From Phyto melanocephala (lineage: Eukaryota > Arthropoda > Insecta > Diptera > Rhinophoridae), in contig OW799235.1 of NCBI GenBank assembly GCA_941918925.1, positions 21,367,201-21,431,200 on the forward strand: DNA of 64,000 nucleotides, read 5' to 3'. Below are positions 24,542 to 35,664 of the stretch, piece after piece. The notes beneath the pieces were generated by a model that was not told the DNA's origin, searched no databases, and saw only the letters and a program-made list of their open reading frames with translations. A program made the position numbers and the translations under genes. Each line of letters starts with the position of its first letter. Positions within the stretch are counted from its first letter, which is position 1.

Positions 24542-26183
24542 ACGGCCATTAATTTTACTTTTCAACCGAAAACTAGTTTTATAGAATAGTCTAACAATAA
24601 ATCTCTCTAGTGTAAGTGCATTGGATATTTAAAATAAATTATAAAATTTATTATTAAATGTTATACAAATTTAAGAATTATTTAATTAAATCACTATCAG
24701 TGAAGAAGAACTATTTCTTTCGCTATCCTGCTAGCCAATTAACTTTTTAATAATCAATTTATCCAAGTGGCTTCATTTTGCCATCATTTTTATAGCTTTT
24801 CTAAATTTCATTTGATTTTACAGAAATATTGCTAATTTTCTTTTAACTTTTCATTTTGCAAATACTCCTTAACGAAATGTTACAGCCATTACATTTCACA
24901 TTTATTGGCATGTTAACATTTGACTAAATGTGATTTGATTTCGATTTAGATGTGAGATGTGACTCAAGGAAAAATGTTAGTGAACAGCTGTAGAGTAAGG
25001 ATATAGTGTGTTTTAAAGAAATAATTTGATTTGTTTTATATTTAGATAATTTTATTTTTACTTATATTCGCTCATAGTTTCTAATTTAAACTTGAATTTC
25101 TAAGAAAATTTTCAAATTTTCTTGAGTGTTTTCTCCCATATTTAAAAGTGTTAGTATCTGTTCGAAACGTTTATTTGAGTGTATGAAGGTTTTTTTTCTA
25201 TTTGGGTTTGAATTAACTTGTATGTGCAATATAAACTTGATTTTGCAATCATTTATGACTTTAAAGTTTAATTTGCTCTAAAAACCAGAAGCGTACAGTA
25301 TAACTAAGAATTTATGGAACAGAAATAAATGTATAAAATAGTAAATCAGTTTTTGTTGACCTTTTTATCTTAGTATTTTTACGATTTTTTAATCATTAAT
25401 CATAATTATTAAAGGTTTGTATTGTGGAGTCAATATTTACGAAGCTGTGGTATATTATTTTAAGAATAATGTATTTGAACTTTAAAGACTAAATGTAAGT
25501 AAAATCATTTTATTATTAATATTGTCATCTTATTGTTGTTATTGATAATTTATATGGTTTGGTTGTTATTTTTATTTGTCCAGTTGCCCGATAAAGTATA
25601 TATTAAATCCCTTATGAAGTTGGAAAAAACACAAACGAAACGTCGGAATTATTTAATAATGAAAATATAAAGCCTGTTCATTACTTTCTATGACCTAAAA
25701 AGCCTGACTTAGAAAATCGTAAAAATAAATGTATGAATGTTCAAATATTACAAATTTTTTGGTAAGGGTCTATTGATTTCTAGAATAAGCAATAACCAGC
25801 AATAACCAGTAAAAAAGGTTCAAAGAATCAACGTGAAATAATTACCATAAAATTTTATTTAATGCTTTAACTGAATTCCGACATAACGTAGTTTTCTATA
25901 TAAATTGCTATCTTATACGTAGCAAAATTTAGCTTCTACAATAAATCTAATTTTTGGAGCGTATTTTCTTATGTTCTCATTTTACGAAACTAATTTTCTT
26001 AAAAATTTTATTAAAATTCATACACTTGGAAACAAATTAAAATGTTTTTTTTTTGCGGAAACGATAAATAAGAACAAAAAGAAAATTTAATATTAAGATG
26101 ACAGCAAGGCGAACTCAATATCAGGTGACTGTAATTTACAACATATGCAACATTAGAAATACAACATGGTCTTTAAACACTCC
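24542..26183. other. No gene recognised
   Basis: A+T-rich DNA with no open frame and no clear repeat end. Confidence 0.55.
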
Positions 26184-28622
26184 ACAGTGAGTGTAAGGGT
26201 ATACATAGATGTGACATTCCGTCTGAAATTTTTACAATATTCATTTCCAAAGCCGTAAAGTATATGTTTCCTGAAAGCTTATGACTAGTGGAGTAGATTA
26301 AATATTGTCCGTCTGTCCATCTATCCATCTGTCCGTGTGTATGTTGAAATCAGTTTTTTGAAGTTCCCTTGACATTGCCAAGACCAATGTAAGGTGTTAA
26401 AATAACATAAATATTCAGGAGCAGATCGGTGTTAAAAATCAGCAGATATTGGCAAATAAACACAACTTCGTTCTATTTTTTCCTAATTTTTACCACAGAT
26501 ATTTCAATTTTTAGCCCTAGAAAAATTTAAAGACACGCTTGTGACTATTTATAGATATGATATTTAGAAATATTCTTGAACAATTTTGGATAAATGGGTC
26601 ACTAATCAGCAAAGTTATACGCGAAGATTCTTTTTAAAAATATATACATATATCCAACTTTTAAAGCTCCAAGGTAATTTTTTACAGGTTAAAGACACCA
26701 AATTAAAAGCCCTGGAATCAGAAATTATTTCTGAAAGGAACTAGTAAATCAGTTTGAAACTGAGATAAAAGCACGAAAATTCAACTTCTTTGGTGTTTTT
26801 TATGTTTAAATTTACAAACGATAATTGTGTTTTTTCAGAAGGAGGCAATATGGACATCAAATGAAATGGTTTGACTGGTAAAATACAGTTAACATTAACA
26901 AAGGCAAGATGACGTCCTAGATTAAATGGCGAATATATCAGTAAAATATAGGAGTTACGGCTTTATCACTTTTAACCCACGCAATATTGGTATCAAATGA
27001 AAGCAATTGACCAGTCAAATGTAGCATACAATTAAAAACAGATTTAAAATCCAAGATGGAGTCTCAAATAAAATGGCGGATGCATTTCTTTTTACCCGAT
27101 CAAGATGGATATTAAATAAACGGCCTTGACTAGTAGAATAAAGTTAACAAATTTAAAATCAAAGGTGGCGTTGGAAATAATGAAGAAAATGCTGTTTATC
27201 ACGTCACACACTGAGACGCCCTAAAGTAACCGCGGCAAAAAATGGCTTTTGGCGTGTCGTCCAATTTGAATGAAATTTTCACAGTATATTAACAGATACA
27301 TATATATATGAGTAACAATTCCCTGAAATTGCAGCCTCATAACTTTATTACTTTTTGGTCTAGAGCAAGTCAAATTTGAGGTATGCTAACGCGCTTAAAA
27401 TATGTTAGTTCAATATGCAATATTCAAGGGCTTATCAATAAAAAATACCTAATAAATATAACTTTAAAGTATTTTTTTAAATTAATTTAGTTGTTGTAGA
27501 ATGAGTAAATAAAAAAATAAATTTAAAAAAGAAACACAAAAAAAAATTTTTTTACAACAGAATTGTGGTGTAAAAATTGAACATTTTGCATTTTCAATGG
27601 ACAAGGAAATATAGAGCAGCCACTTGTCCTAGGTGCAGACTTATATCAAATGAAAGATTGAAGTCTCAGCTTTCATTTAAAGTGAAGGATATATAGCAAA
27701 AGTTTGCAAAAATACTTTAAACATACGAAAGACTACAAAAATACGCAACGCGCACATTCTGTCGTTATAGGTATGTTAGCATGCAATAGCATGTTTACAA
27801 ATTTTTACTTTTATTTTTTTTAATTGTTTGTTTGATATTTTATTTTGTGCTCACAAACTTTTTAAAAACAAACTGTAAAATAATATTACATTGTTGTTGT
27901 TTTAAATATTATTGATCAACAAACGGTAATTGCAATTATATGTTTAATTCACAATCTATTTGAGAGTGCAAGTTTATACAAGTTTATATAAAGTGTTAAA
28001 ACAAATTTACAAGGTCATGGATAATTCAATAATTTCTTATAGTGCAATTAATGATATTTAGATCGGTAGCAGTAAAGATATTGATGTTGTTGTTGGGTTC
28101 ATATTATTATTTAAATCTAATTACTGATAGAATAAAAAAAAATTGTTCTTTTTTATTACATTTCAATCGGAGGTGGGCGTAATGGTGGGCGTGTTATTGT
28201 AATTTTTGCATGAAACGTTTTAAATGACATAAATTACAGTAAGATCAAATTTGAAGGTTGTACCTAAAATATTTTAGAAAATATGGCACTTTTTATGTTG
28301 AGATTGTATGGGTGGTGGGGGTAAAAGTGGGCCAAACTCCAAAACTTTATTCCAATAATGTTTGTGACAATATAACATTCAAGTGTACCAAAATTTAAAG
28401 TTATGCCTAAAGTATTACGGACAATACGGCATTTTACAAATTTCGATTGTATGGGAGGTGGGCGTAAAATTGGGCGAATTTTCTTAATTTTATTTTTAAA
28501 AACTGGAATTGTCTCAAAAATAACCTGTGCAAAATTTCAGAAATCTGCAATGACTCCTTGTATTTAATGCCGGCGTTGTCTCACTGTGCGTCACGGCCAA
28601 ATATATCACTCTTACTTGTTTA
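26184..28622 (+). mobile_element. Composite dispersed repeat (GTCY/hairpin family)
   Basis: It starts near AGTGAGTGTAAGGGTATAC (26184 on), with GTGACATTCCGTCTGAAATTT and a GTCY-type tract at 26307-26338. It continues with repeated phrases (AATGGCGAATATATCAG, GGTATCAAATGAAAG) to about 27220. A second portion at 28150-28600 contains GGAGGTGGGCGTAA-type phrases shared with the 54-63 kb repeats, and ends GTCACGGCCAAATATATCACTCTTACTTG. It may be two nested elements. No protein is encoded. Confidence 0.55.
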
Positions 28623-29779
28623 TTGCTGATTAGGTCTGCCGATTGCTCAAAAACAAATTGGTTTTTATTAGTGTCGGGAAAACCATTCTTTGTAAAAATA
28701 AATAACTTTTGACAATCTAAATTTCTTGAAACTAAAGTAACGATAATGTCGTTTTTTTAGATTATTTAATTTTGTATCCAAATTATTTGGCACCGTACCT
28801 GCAATTCTTATCAAGTAAAACGATGTGTAGCCAAGCTATCTAGCATTTGCTATCTTTCACTAGCCGAGCATGCCACAGGTAAAGCACTAATAAAACTGGT
28901 GTATTAATTGTGAATAATTAAGTTGACCACATCTTAAAATTGGTCAACTATTGTTTATGTCTTTAATCTATAAGATAACATATTGAAATGCAACAGCAAC
29001 CAAACTTTTTTCCCGAGGCTAGGTCTTAGATTACAGCTATCATGTTATATTTAAAGTGTTTCAAAAATGCCCACAAATATTTACATCAAGTCTTAGTAAC
29101 TTATGGTTCTAATTGTTCTGCATACGATCCTAATTAGTAAAAGGTTGCACCGGCAATTCAGTTTAAAGTTTGTTACTTCGATTGACTCTAGACAAATAAT
29201 ATGTTTCGTAGAATTTTTGTTAGCCTAGCGGCACGTTCTAAACTAATTTCCAATATATATTTTATAGTAACATTATATTCGAGTACTTTTAATAGTTTAC
29301 AAAACAATAACAGAAAATCCTTTTTTATTCTGTATTATTTTACATGTAAACTCTGGTAAACATAGAAAAATTATTCAAGTAAATGATGATTTACAGAAGC
29401 AAAGTTTATTTGATATTTATTAACTTAGTTAATAAAGGACCTGTGTAAGTAAGTGTTTATGGTAGATTTATTTGAAATACTAGCAAATACTTAATAAAAC
29501 TCTGTATCATGTGGACAGAAAACTTGTTGACATGTGACCATTGAAATAAATTATAATTAAATTTAATACTTAAAATTGTTTTAATATTTCAATAAATTTA
29601 ACTTTCTCAGAGATTAATTGCAAGCAGTGTCGTAGAGTGAACGACTTATAAAACATAAATTATCGAAAAAGCGTTTGATTTTTTAATAACTTATGCATTT
29701 TTATTAAATTTGAAATAACAAAATATTTACTCTCTATTAAACCATTACAAAAACAAACTGGCATATTTTGTTATACAAA
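28623..29779. other. No gene recognised
   Basis: A+T-rich spacer between two mobile elements. No motif was seen. Confidence 0.55.
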
Positions 29780-29781
29780 TA

Positions 29782-30710
29782 CCGGGTGTTTTTTTTTACA
29801 GGTTTGTTTTTTCGAATAGAGATAAAACTGGCATTTTGTGGTCCAATCTGGCAACTCTAATGTCATTTATGTTCAGTTTGGTTTGCCATTTCATCATGAA
29901 CAGGTTGACAAAAGAACAACGCTTGCAAATCGTGCAAATTTATTTCGAAAATAACGGTTCAGTTCGCGAAGTTTACCGCAAGCTCCGTCCATTTTATGGT
30001 CGACATAATCGTCCATCAGAGCAATTAATTCGGTTAACCATGGATCGTTTTCGCACTACGTTTACTCTATGTGATAATACGCATCCGCAGAGACGTCGAA
30101 CAGTGCGCACCGAAGAAACAATTGTCGCTGTAGAGCAAAGTGTTGAAGAGGACCCGAATGAATCGACTCGCCACCGTGCACAGCAATTGGAGCTTTGTCC
30201 ATCAACTTTATGGAAGATTTTGCGCAAAGATCTTGGCTTGCGACCTTACAAGATCCAGCTTGTGCAAGAATTAAAGCGCTACATGCCACACAGCGCACAC
30301 CACAATCGATTTATCGAAGGAAACATTCGATGAGCGCATAATTTCGCGGAATGGACCTGTCAATTGGCCACCAAGATCGTGTGATTTGACACCATTAGAT
30401 TATTTTCTTAGGGGATATGTGAAGTCGCTCGTCTACGCCAACAAACCAGAAACGTTAGGGAAATTGGAAGCCAACATTCGTGGCGATATTGCCGACATAC
30501 GGCCCCATATGCTCGAAAAAGTGGTTAAAAATTGGACCTGTAGAATTGGCTTTATTCGAACCAGCCGCGGCGGCCACATGCCTGAAATCATATTTAAACA
30601 TTAATGGCATAAAATTATCCTTCAAATAAAGCCAAATTGATGGTCATTAAAACGATTTTCTTGTGTTTTATTTCAATTCGAAGTTCTATACCACTGAAAA
30701 AAACACCCGG
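29782..30710 (+). mobile_element. Core-deleted mariner-like element with intact ends
   Basis: The left end CCGGGTGTTTTTTT (from 29782) and the right end AAAAAAACACCCGG (to 30710) are inverted copies, each flanked by TA (29780-29781 and 30711-30712), the mariner target. At 929 bp it is shorter than a full element (about 1.2-1.3 kb or more). It encodes the first and last thirds of a DUF4817/DDE_3 mariner transposase with the catalytic middle missing. It belongs to the same broad family as the relics at 0.65, 18.1, 54.0 and 61.2 kb, but its TIR is different, so it is a separate lineage. Confidence 0.9.
29896..30604 (+). pseudogene. Mariner transposase with catalytic core deleted
   Basis: I take the ATG at 29896 (MNRLTKEQRLQIVQIYFENN) because this matches the usual N-terminus; upstream in-frame codons (from 29836) are A+T-rich leader. 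Residues 1-about 60 (GSVREVYRKLRPFYGRHNRP) form the first helix-turn-helix. The next part contains VRTEETIVAVEQSV and STLWKILRKDLGLRPYKIQL, the second DNA-binding half. The frame ends at 30333 after about 145 codons, shortly after a junction near 30270. Reading resumes at about 30350 with GPVNWPPRSCDLTPLDYFL and runs to EIIFKH and a stop at 30604, the normal C-terminus. The FSDEAHF and FQQDGATCHT blocks, with the first two catalytic Asp, are deleted. The third acidic position is kept (CDLTPLD). No enzyme activity is expected. Confidence 0.85.
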
Positions 30711-30712
30711 TA

Positions 30713-31064
30713 TGTCCTTACTTCAACACATACATATACTACGATTTGTTTGATCACGTACGAGAGAGCAATTTCAATTTAAGTTCTAACATTTTTCTTT
30801 AAATCATAAACTGTCGATTTCACATTCACTGAATGCGTGATTCTGGTAGCAAATTCCTCAATGTCATACTGACATTTAAAATACACAAACACACACAGAC
30901 ACATCTGTCTATGTAATTGGATATGAAAATATGATAAATTGAAGTACTCCGTAAAGCAGAGTTTCCTTAATTATATCACTTTCTGAATTAATATCGAAAG
31001 TTTTGCAAACATTTTTATATAAATAGAATTTACTTAACATCTCAATGGGTGAGATGCCAAATTG
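30713..31064. other. No gene recognised
   Basis: A+T-rich spacer with a short ACACAAACACACACAGACAC stretch near 30883. No coding signal was seen. Confidence 0.55.
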
Positions 31065-31209
31065 GGGTGTCCCAAAATTAACGCAAGATTTGAACTTGTC
31101 AGTATTTGTGAAGTAAAGTGTGGCAACCCATATAAAACAATTTGTCAGCTGATTTGAACTGATTTTGAATGAGGAAAAATTTACATTTTGCGTTAATTTT
31201 GGGACACCC
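31065..31209. mobile_element. 145-bp MITE
   Basis: Ends GGGTGTCCCAAAATTAACGC (31065-31084) and, reverse-complemented, the same 20 bases (31190-31209), followed inward by AAGATT and AAAATG. TTG on each side (31062-31064 and 31210-31212) would be a 3-bp target duplication. It has no coding capacity. The superfamily is not certain. Confidence 0.8.
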
Positions 31210-32394
31210 TTGCTTAAGTTTTTTTAATTTTTGCAACCAACGAAGTTTAATTCAAATTGTTGTTAAATTTTTTTTGGTAATAATTTTTATAGTAGCGTTT
31301 AAGTATGCTTTAGTTGAGAGCTTTTTTAAAATATAATAAATACAGTTCAATTTTTTTTGATCTACTAACAAAATAGCTGATTGTACAACGGTAAAAATAT
31401 AGATTGGGAGACTCTGCCCTATTACGTTGCCTTAGAATAGCAGAGGTTGTTTTATTGAAAAAGAAAAATGAGGACAATAAAAAACTTGCAGACAAGCGGT
31501 AACAAAACTTTGCTGGGCTTGGCCAAGACTATTTGTTAACTTAAACTTCAACGATACGTGATGAAATGTTACTGTGCAAGTTTCTTGTTGTATATTTGTA
31601 TTAGTACTTGTTGTCCTTACTTACTTTATGTAGTGGTTAATGTCACTCTTTACTTTTCCATTTTTTTTTAGTTGAACACTGCAAAACACTTTAACTACTG
31701 CTACTACCACTGCTCAATGCATAAAACGGCCTAAGTGAAAAGTGACAATCAGCCTATTGTTGCAATAGTTAAAAAAAATCGTGGATCGTATTGTTTACAA
31801 GTTCTTCTTGTTAAAAAAAAAAGAAAAAGTTTTCCATTTTTTCTCTTTCTTATTATACACATTGTTGTGTTTGAAATTGCTTGCAGGCTATTATGGACTT
31901 GTTTTTGTTGTTATAGTAATGCAGTCACCAGGCAGTTTTTTTTCTCTTTTCCACATTTTGCTGGTTATATTTTTTAAGTTTCTTTATTCGCACTCTTCTT
32001 TGTTTATGTTTTATACGTGTTTGTTTGGTTGGCCAAGTTTAAGTCCTTGGAGGTGTAAATTGCAGAATCCTTAAACAATGACATTTTTCATCTCAACGAT
32101 TTTGTAGAGTTAGAAAAACTAAAAAAAAAATTATAAGTTTTATTTGTATGTGCGTCGCATGTGTTGGGCTTGTGAATGCATCAAATTGTGATAGTAGAGT
32201 TGCTATATTGTTGATATTTATTTCTTTCATATTGCTCGCTGAAAGGAACTTTTAATATCTTTTTAAAAAGTTATAATTATAGAAAATTTTAAATACTTTA
32301 TTTAATATTTATAAAAATTGTGGGCAAATAATATTGATGCACTGATTCTGTGGCAAGTGGCATTTCTTAGACAACTCAGGCATTAAATTTTTTA
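31210..32394. other. No gene recognised
   Basis: A+T-rich DNA. Overlapping open frames at 31735-32074 are T-rich and hydrophobic by composition only (runs of Phe, Leu and Val), with no conserved motif. I do not call them genes. Confidence 0.5.
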
Positions 32395-32830
32395 ATCTTA
32401 TTTTTGTATAAATGCAATGTAAAGAAAATTAAATAATATATTTTAAAGTGTCTTATCAATAGCAAAGGTGAGACTTAGGGATTGATTATGGATAGCAACT
32501 GAACCTCAGTTACGTTGCCAGTTGCCAAAAAAGGCATTACAGATTGCAACTGGCAACTACCAGCTGTCAATTTTATATGAAAATTTAGGCACCGAGAAAT
32601 TTTAGTTGCCAGCTGGTAACGCAACTGAAGTTTGGTTGCTATCCATAATCGACCCATTAATAAAATACAAAACAATACAAGTCTTGGCTGTACCCCTATT
32701 TTAAAGCACTGAGTCGATTGTTCCACCTTGGTTTTCGACAGCGGTGCTTGAAAGGCATATTACTACATCCATGTTATTCTCTATAACACTTGAAAACAAA
32801 TTTCGTGGAATATGACAACAAAGGGCTAGG
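32395..32830. repeat. Duplicated segment, copy 1 (partner at 37165-37640)
   Basis: Shares ordered blocks with 37165-37640: AATGTAAAGAAAATTAA, AAAGTGTCTT...GGAAAGGTGA (worn here), ATTTTAAAG-CA, TTGTTCCACCTTG, TTTTCGACA-CGGTGCTTGAAAG and AACACTTGAAAAC. This copy carries a MITE at 32478-32656. The partner has about 165 bp of extra sequence between the TTCCACCTTG and TTTTCGACA blocks. Its origin is unknown; it may be a low-copy repeat or an old segmental duplication. Confidence 0.65.
32478..32656. mobile_element. 179-bp palindromic MITE with TTA target duplication, PIF/Harbinger type
   Basis: The left arm GGGATTGATTATGGATAGCA... and the right arm (reverse complement TGGGTCGATTATGGATAGCA...) match over about 44 bp. 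TTA lies at 32475-32477 and 32657-32659. The paralogous segment at about 37255-37270 has a single TTA at this point and no insert, so it is an empty site. A 3-bp TWA duplication is typical of PIF/Harbinger. The 83-codon frame crossing it is an accident of the palindrome. Confidence 0.85.
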
Positions 32831-33209
32831 TCAGGTTGAAAAATAGGTCAATTTAAATTCCCGAAAGTACCGTACTATCATGTTGTGCGCTCTAAAGGAA
32901 CAAATTTCTTCTAATCAATGCATAATTTCAATGCCGTTGCCGACTATATCAATCATGTCATTCAATGAAGCTCCTTAGGGAGTAAAGTATTTCAAGTTCA
33001 TCATAGCGCCACGTATATACCTTATATGCCTAAATGCAGGACTTTAACATAAGTAGTGTCGTTTAATCTGACAGTCCCATGCGAGCTAGATAAGTTCTCA
33101 TCTCCATTTGATTTGTTATTATACTAGTTAATTTTCTAAGTATTGGTCTACTCATTTTTATTATCTTCCATTTTTCAAGATATGGGTTAACCCAAAGTAT
33201 GTCCGTCAC
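32831..33209. other. No gene recognised
   Basis: Mixed A+T-rich DNA just outside the piggyBac element. No coding signal was seen. Confidence 0.5.
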
Positions 33210-33341
33210 TTAACCCTTTCGGTACGGGAGACAATTACTTAGTTTCAAGCAATTATAATGGGCTAGTTTAACAGCAGTAAGCATGTTAAACTAATAAATA
33301 GTTTTTTTTGTGCCCCTACCCAGGGTAGGGATTTGGGGGGC

Positions 33342-33389
33342 GGGACATATATGTCCCATCAGGACTTCGGAATGGGACATATAAGTCCC
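33342..33389. promoter_or_regulatory. Left subterminal palindromes of the piggyBac element
   Basis: GGGACATATATGTCCC (33342-33357) and GGGACATATAAGTCCC (33374-33389) are two near-perfect 16-bp palindromes, 32 bp apart. Related palindromes sit at the other end of the element (35251-35266 and 35284-35298). Paired subterminal repeats are expected transposase binding sites in this superfamily; binding here is inferred. Confidence 0.65.
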
Positions 33390-33529
33390 ATCAGTCCTAA
33401 ATATGTAAAAAACGGTTATACATAACTAAATAATATTTATTTTATTTTTAAATTTTATAGTTTTTTATTTATTTTTTCAAAATTCATTTTGTACATTTTA
33501 TTTAAAAACAAAAACTAAATATTTGTAAA

Positions 33530-35202
33530 TTATTTCTGAAATGGTGCAAAACAATCTTTGCACATAGCAAGTTGACATTCTTGACATAAAGTTTTAGTCC
33601 TTTTTTCAATTTTATTTTTTCGGCAACCTGCACAGCGCCGTCTCGTAGGTCCTTCAATTGGCAAGTGAGTAGCAGATCGACCATATGTTTTTTTTATTTT
33701 TTTAATGATAACCACCATGAATAAGGCTTCTCCTAACGGCCGCAGTTTCCTGACCTTCTGCAATGAGACCTTCTGCTAGCAGAACTAAAAACTCAATAAA
33801 TGGTTCCTTTTTACGATGTAAACTCATATATATGATCCATGAATTTACAGCTGACATCATCAACAACCTATAAAAAACTTTCTTCCACCATTTCTGTGAT
33901 TTACGGTCTAGTTCAATCATTTCAGATAACTGATCAGCTCGATCTACGCCTCCCATTATATTCCTGTAAAACCTTATTATTTCCGGACACTGTACAGCTT
34001 TAATTTCACCATTTCTCTGCTTTTTGTTTATTGATACCATGGAAGGACCATGACAATTGCTAATAGCTGCTACTTCCCTGGTATCATGCCATTTTGTATA
34101 CATAATTCCAGAACTACACGATTTGAAAATAACTTCACCCTTGAGTAGTTTTTGACAATTTGGCAAGTTTTTTCGATTTGTCATTATTGTTCCCAACGCC
34201 GGATAGTCCAAAGTTTCAAGTAAATGAACACTGGTAAAAAAGCGGTCTAAGCAAAGTGTAACGTCTGGGTGTTTGATGGTCTTGGCTAGATTATTTACTA
34301 CACGTTCTCCAAGAGTGCCAATAGTAGGCCCATTTTCTTTACCGCAGTAAATATTAAAATCATATACGTACCCACTAAGAGAATCTCATCCACATTTTGA
34401 TTCCACGTTTCGTAGGTTTCATTGGCATATATTGCTTTAGTGAAGAACGTCCTTTAAACTTAGTCATAGATTCATCTATAGACTGAAATGGGCTATCTTC
34501 TCGTGTACTTTGGAAACGGCCCTTCAAGCATACAATAATATCGTCCACATAATATATCTTTGATGCGTCAGGTGGTTTTTCTGGCTGTGCACAATATATC
34601 TTAGAAGACAGAAGTAAGTAGCGATCACGTGCAATAGCAGATTTGATTGCGTCATTGCCTAAAGAATGGTGTTTTGACCAATAATGTTTACTTGCAGGAA
34701 CGTGGTTATAGCTCATTATAATCATGCAACCTAAAATTATTTTAATCTCCCCAACGTCTGTATACTTTACACATTTATATTTTTTGTTTGAAGCTTGAAT
34801 AATTTTATTTCTATCATTTGTACATTGTGTAATATGAATTATAAGGCTCGGAGGAAATATTGTTTTGAATATTTCTAATGGTGTATCAGTTCTTTTATAA
34901 TTTATTCCTAAAGTTGGTTCACGGTAACTGCTAGGATCTTTCCTAGGTTTAAATGATTCATCCGGTGTTGACCATATGTTCATTTCAGAATTAGAAGTTT
35001 GAGCCGGAGATGCCAATATAGCCACTTCATCTATTGCTCCATCTTCATCTGACGCATCGGAATAATTTATTTCATTTTCTTCATCAATAATACTTTCCGA
35101 ATCTGATGGTACGTATTCGTCTCCGCTCCCAGATGAAAAGTCATCTTCAGCTGACTCTTCTAAAATACTTGCTACATCAAAATAGGATAGTCTTTTCGTC
35201 AT
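33530..35202 (-). pseudogene. piggyBac transposase (DDE_Tnp_1_7), two frameshifts
   Basis: ATG at 35202 opens MTKRLSYFDVASILEE followed by an acidic Ser/Asp/Glu-rich N-terminus (about residues 12-75), typical of PGBD proteins. The first frame (34375-35202, 275 codons) covers the family region with KHYWSKHHSLGN, RDRYLLLSSKIYC and IDESMTKFKGRSSLKQYMP up to GIKMWMR, then is broken by a frameshift near 34378-34385. The second frame (about 33702-34380) carries GYVYDFNIYCGKENG, VTLCLDRFFTSV (second catalytic Asp) and NIMGGVDRADQL (third Asp). A second break falls in the A/T runs near 33685-33710. The last frame (to 33530) is the Cys-rich tail with RRRCAGCRKNK, CQECQLAMCKDC. The first catalytic Asp, expected right after WMR, is lost at the first break. 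About 580 residues in total. Confidence 0.9.
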
Positions 35203-35250
35203 TTTTAGCCTAAAATAATATTTCTAATTTTATAACATTATAGCCCTATT

Positions 35251-35298
35251 GGGATAAATATGTCCCACTTCAAAAGCCTAATCGGACATATATATCCC
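35251..35298. promoter_or_regulatory. Right subterminal palindromes of the piggyBac element
   Basis: GGGATAAATATGTCCC (35251-35266) and GGACATATATATCCC (35284-35298) repeat the left-end pair with small changes and nearly the same spacing (33 bp). They lie just upstream of the transposase start, so they could also affect its promoter. Confidence 0.6.
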
Positions 35299-35664
35299 GT
35301 AAAATAAAAAATATCAAAAAGAATTAAAATATTATTCATACCTTTGCGAAAACTTGTTATATAACAATAAAAATATACTTTAACAGTTCAACAATATTTT
35401 TTTACCGTTTTTTCCACTTTTCAGTAATGTTTTTTACTTTTTTAGAACAAAAAACACGAAAACGACTTGATACCACTGCACTTTTCTTGACACTAAACAA
35501 CACGTGTTATGATAAACGAAATAATTGTTTTTTAATAACTGTAAATAAAGCTCTAAATAACTAATTGGGACATTTTTTAATCATTTGAAGTATAAAACTT
35601 AAACATTAGGCCTCTGTGAACATTCAGTGGGATACATATGGCGCAATAGGTGCGAAAGGGTTAA

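Larger units (their letters stand above)
33214..35660 (-). mobile_element. piggyBac-superfamily element, nearly complete
   Basis: Both ends are CCCTTTCG in inverted orientation (33214-33221 and 35653-35660), directly flanked by TTAA (33210-33213 and 35661-35664), the specific piggyBac target. Inside, 16-bp palindromes of the form GGGACATATATGTCCC lie near both ends: 33342-33357 and 33374-33389 on the left, 35251-35266 and a worn one near 35284-35298 on the right. The element is 2447 bp, the usual size for the superfamily, and encodes one transposase on the minus strand. Confidence 0.95.

Noticed and set aside
31735..32074. Overlapping Phe/Leu-rich frames that look like membrane segments
   Set aside because: T-rich DNA gives such text by chance; two frames overlap and neither has a conserved motif.
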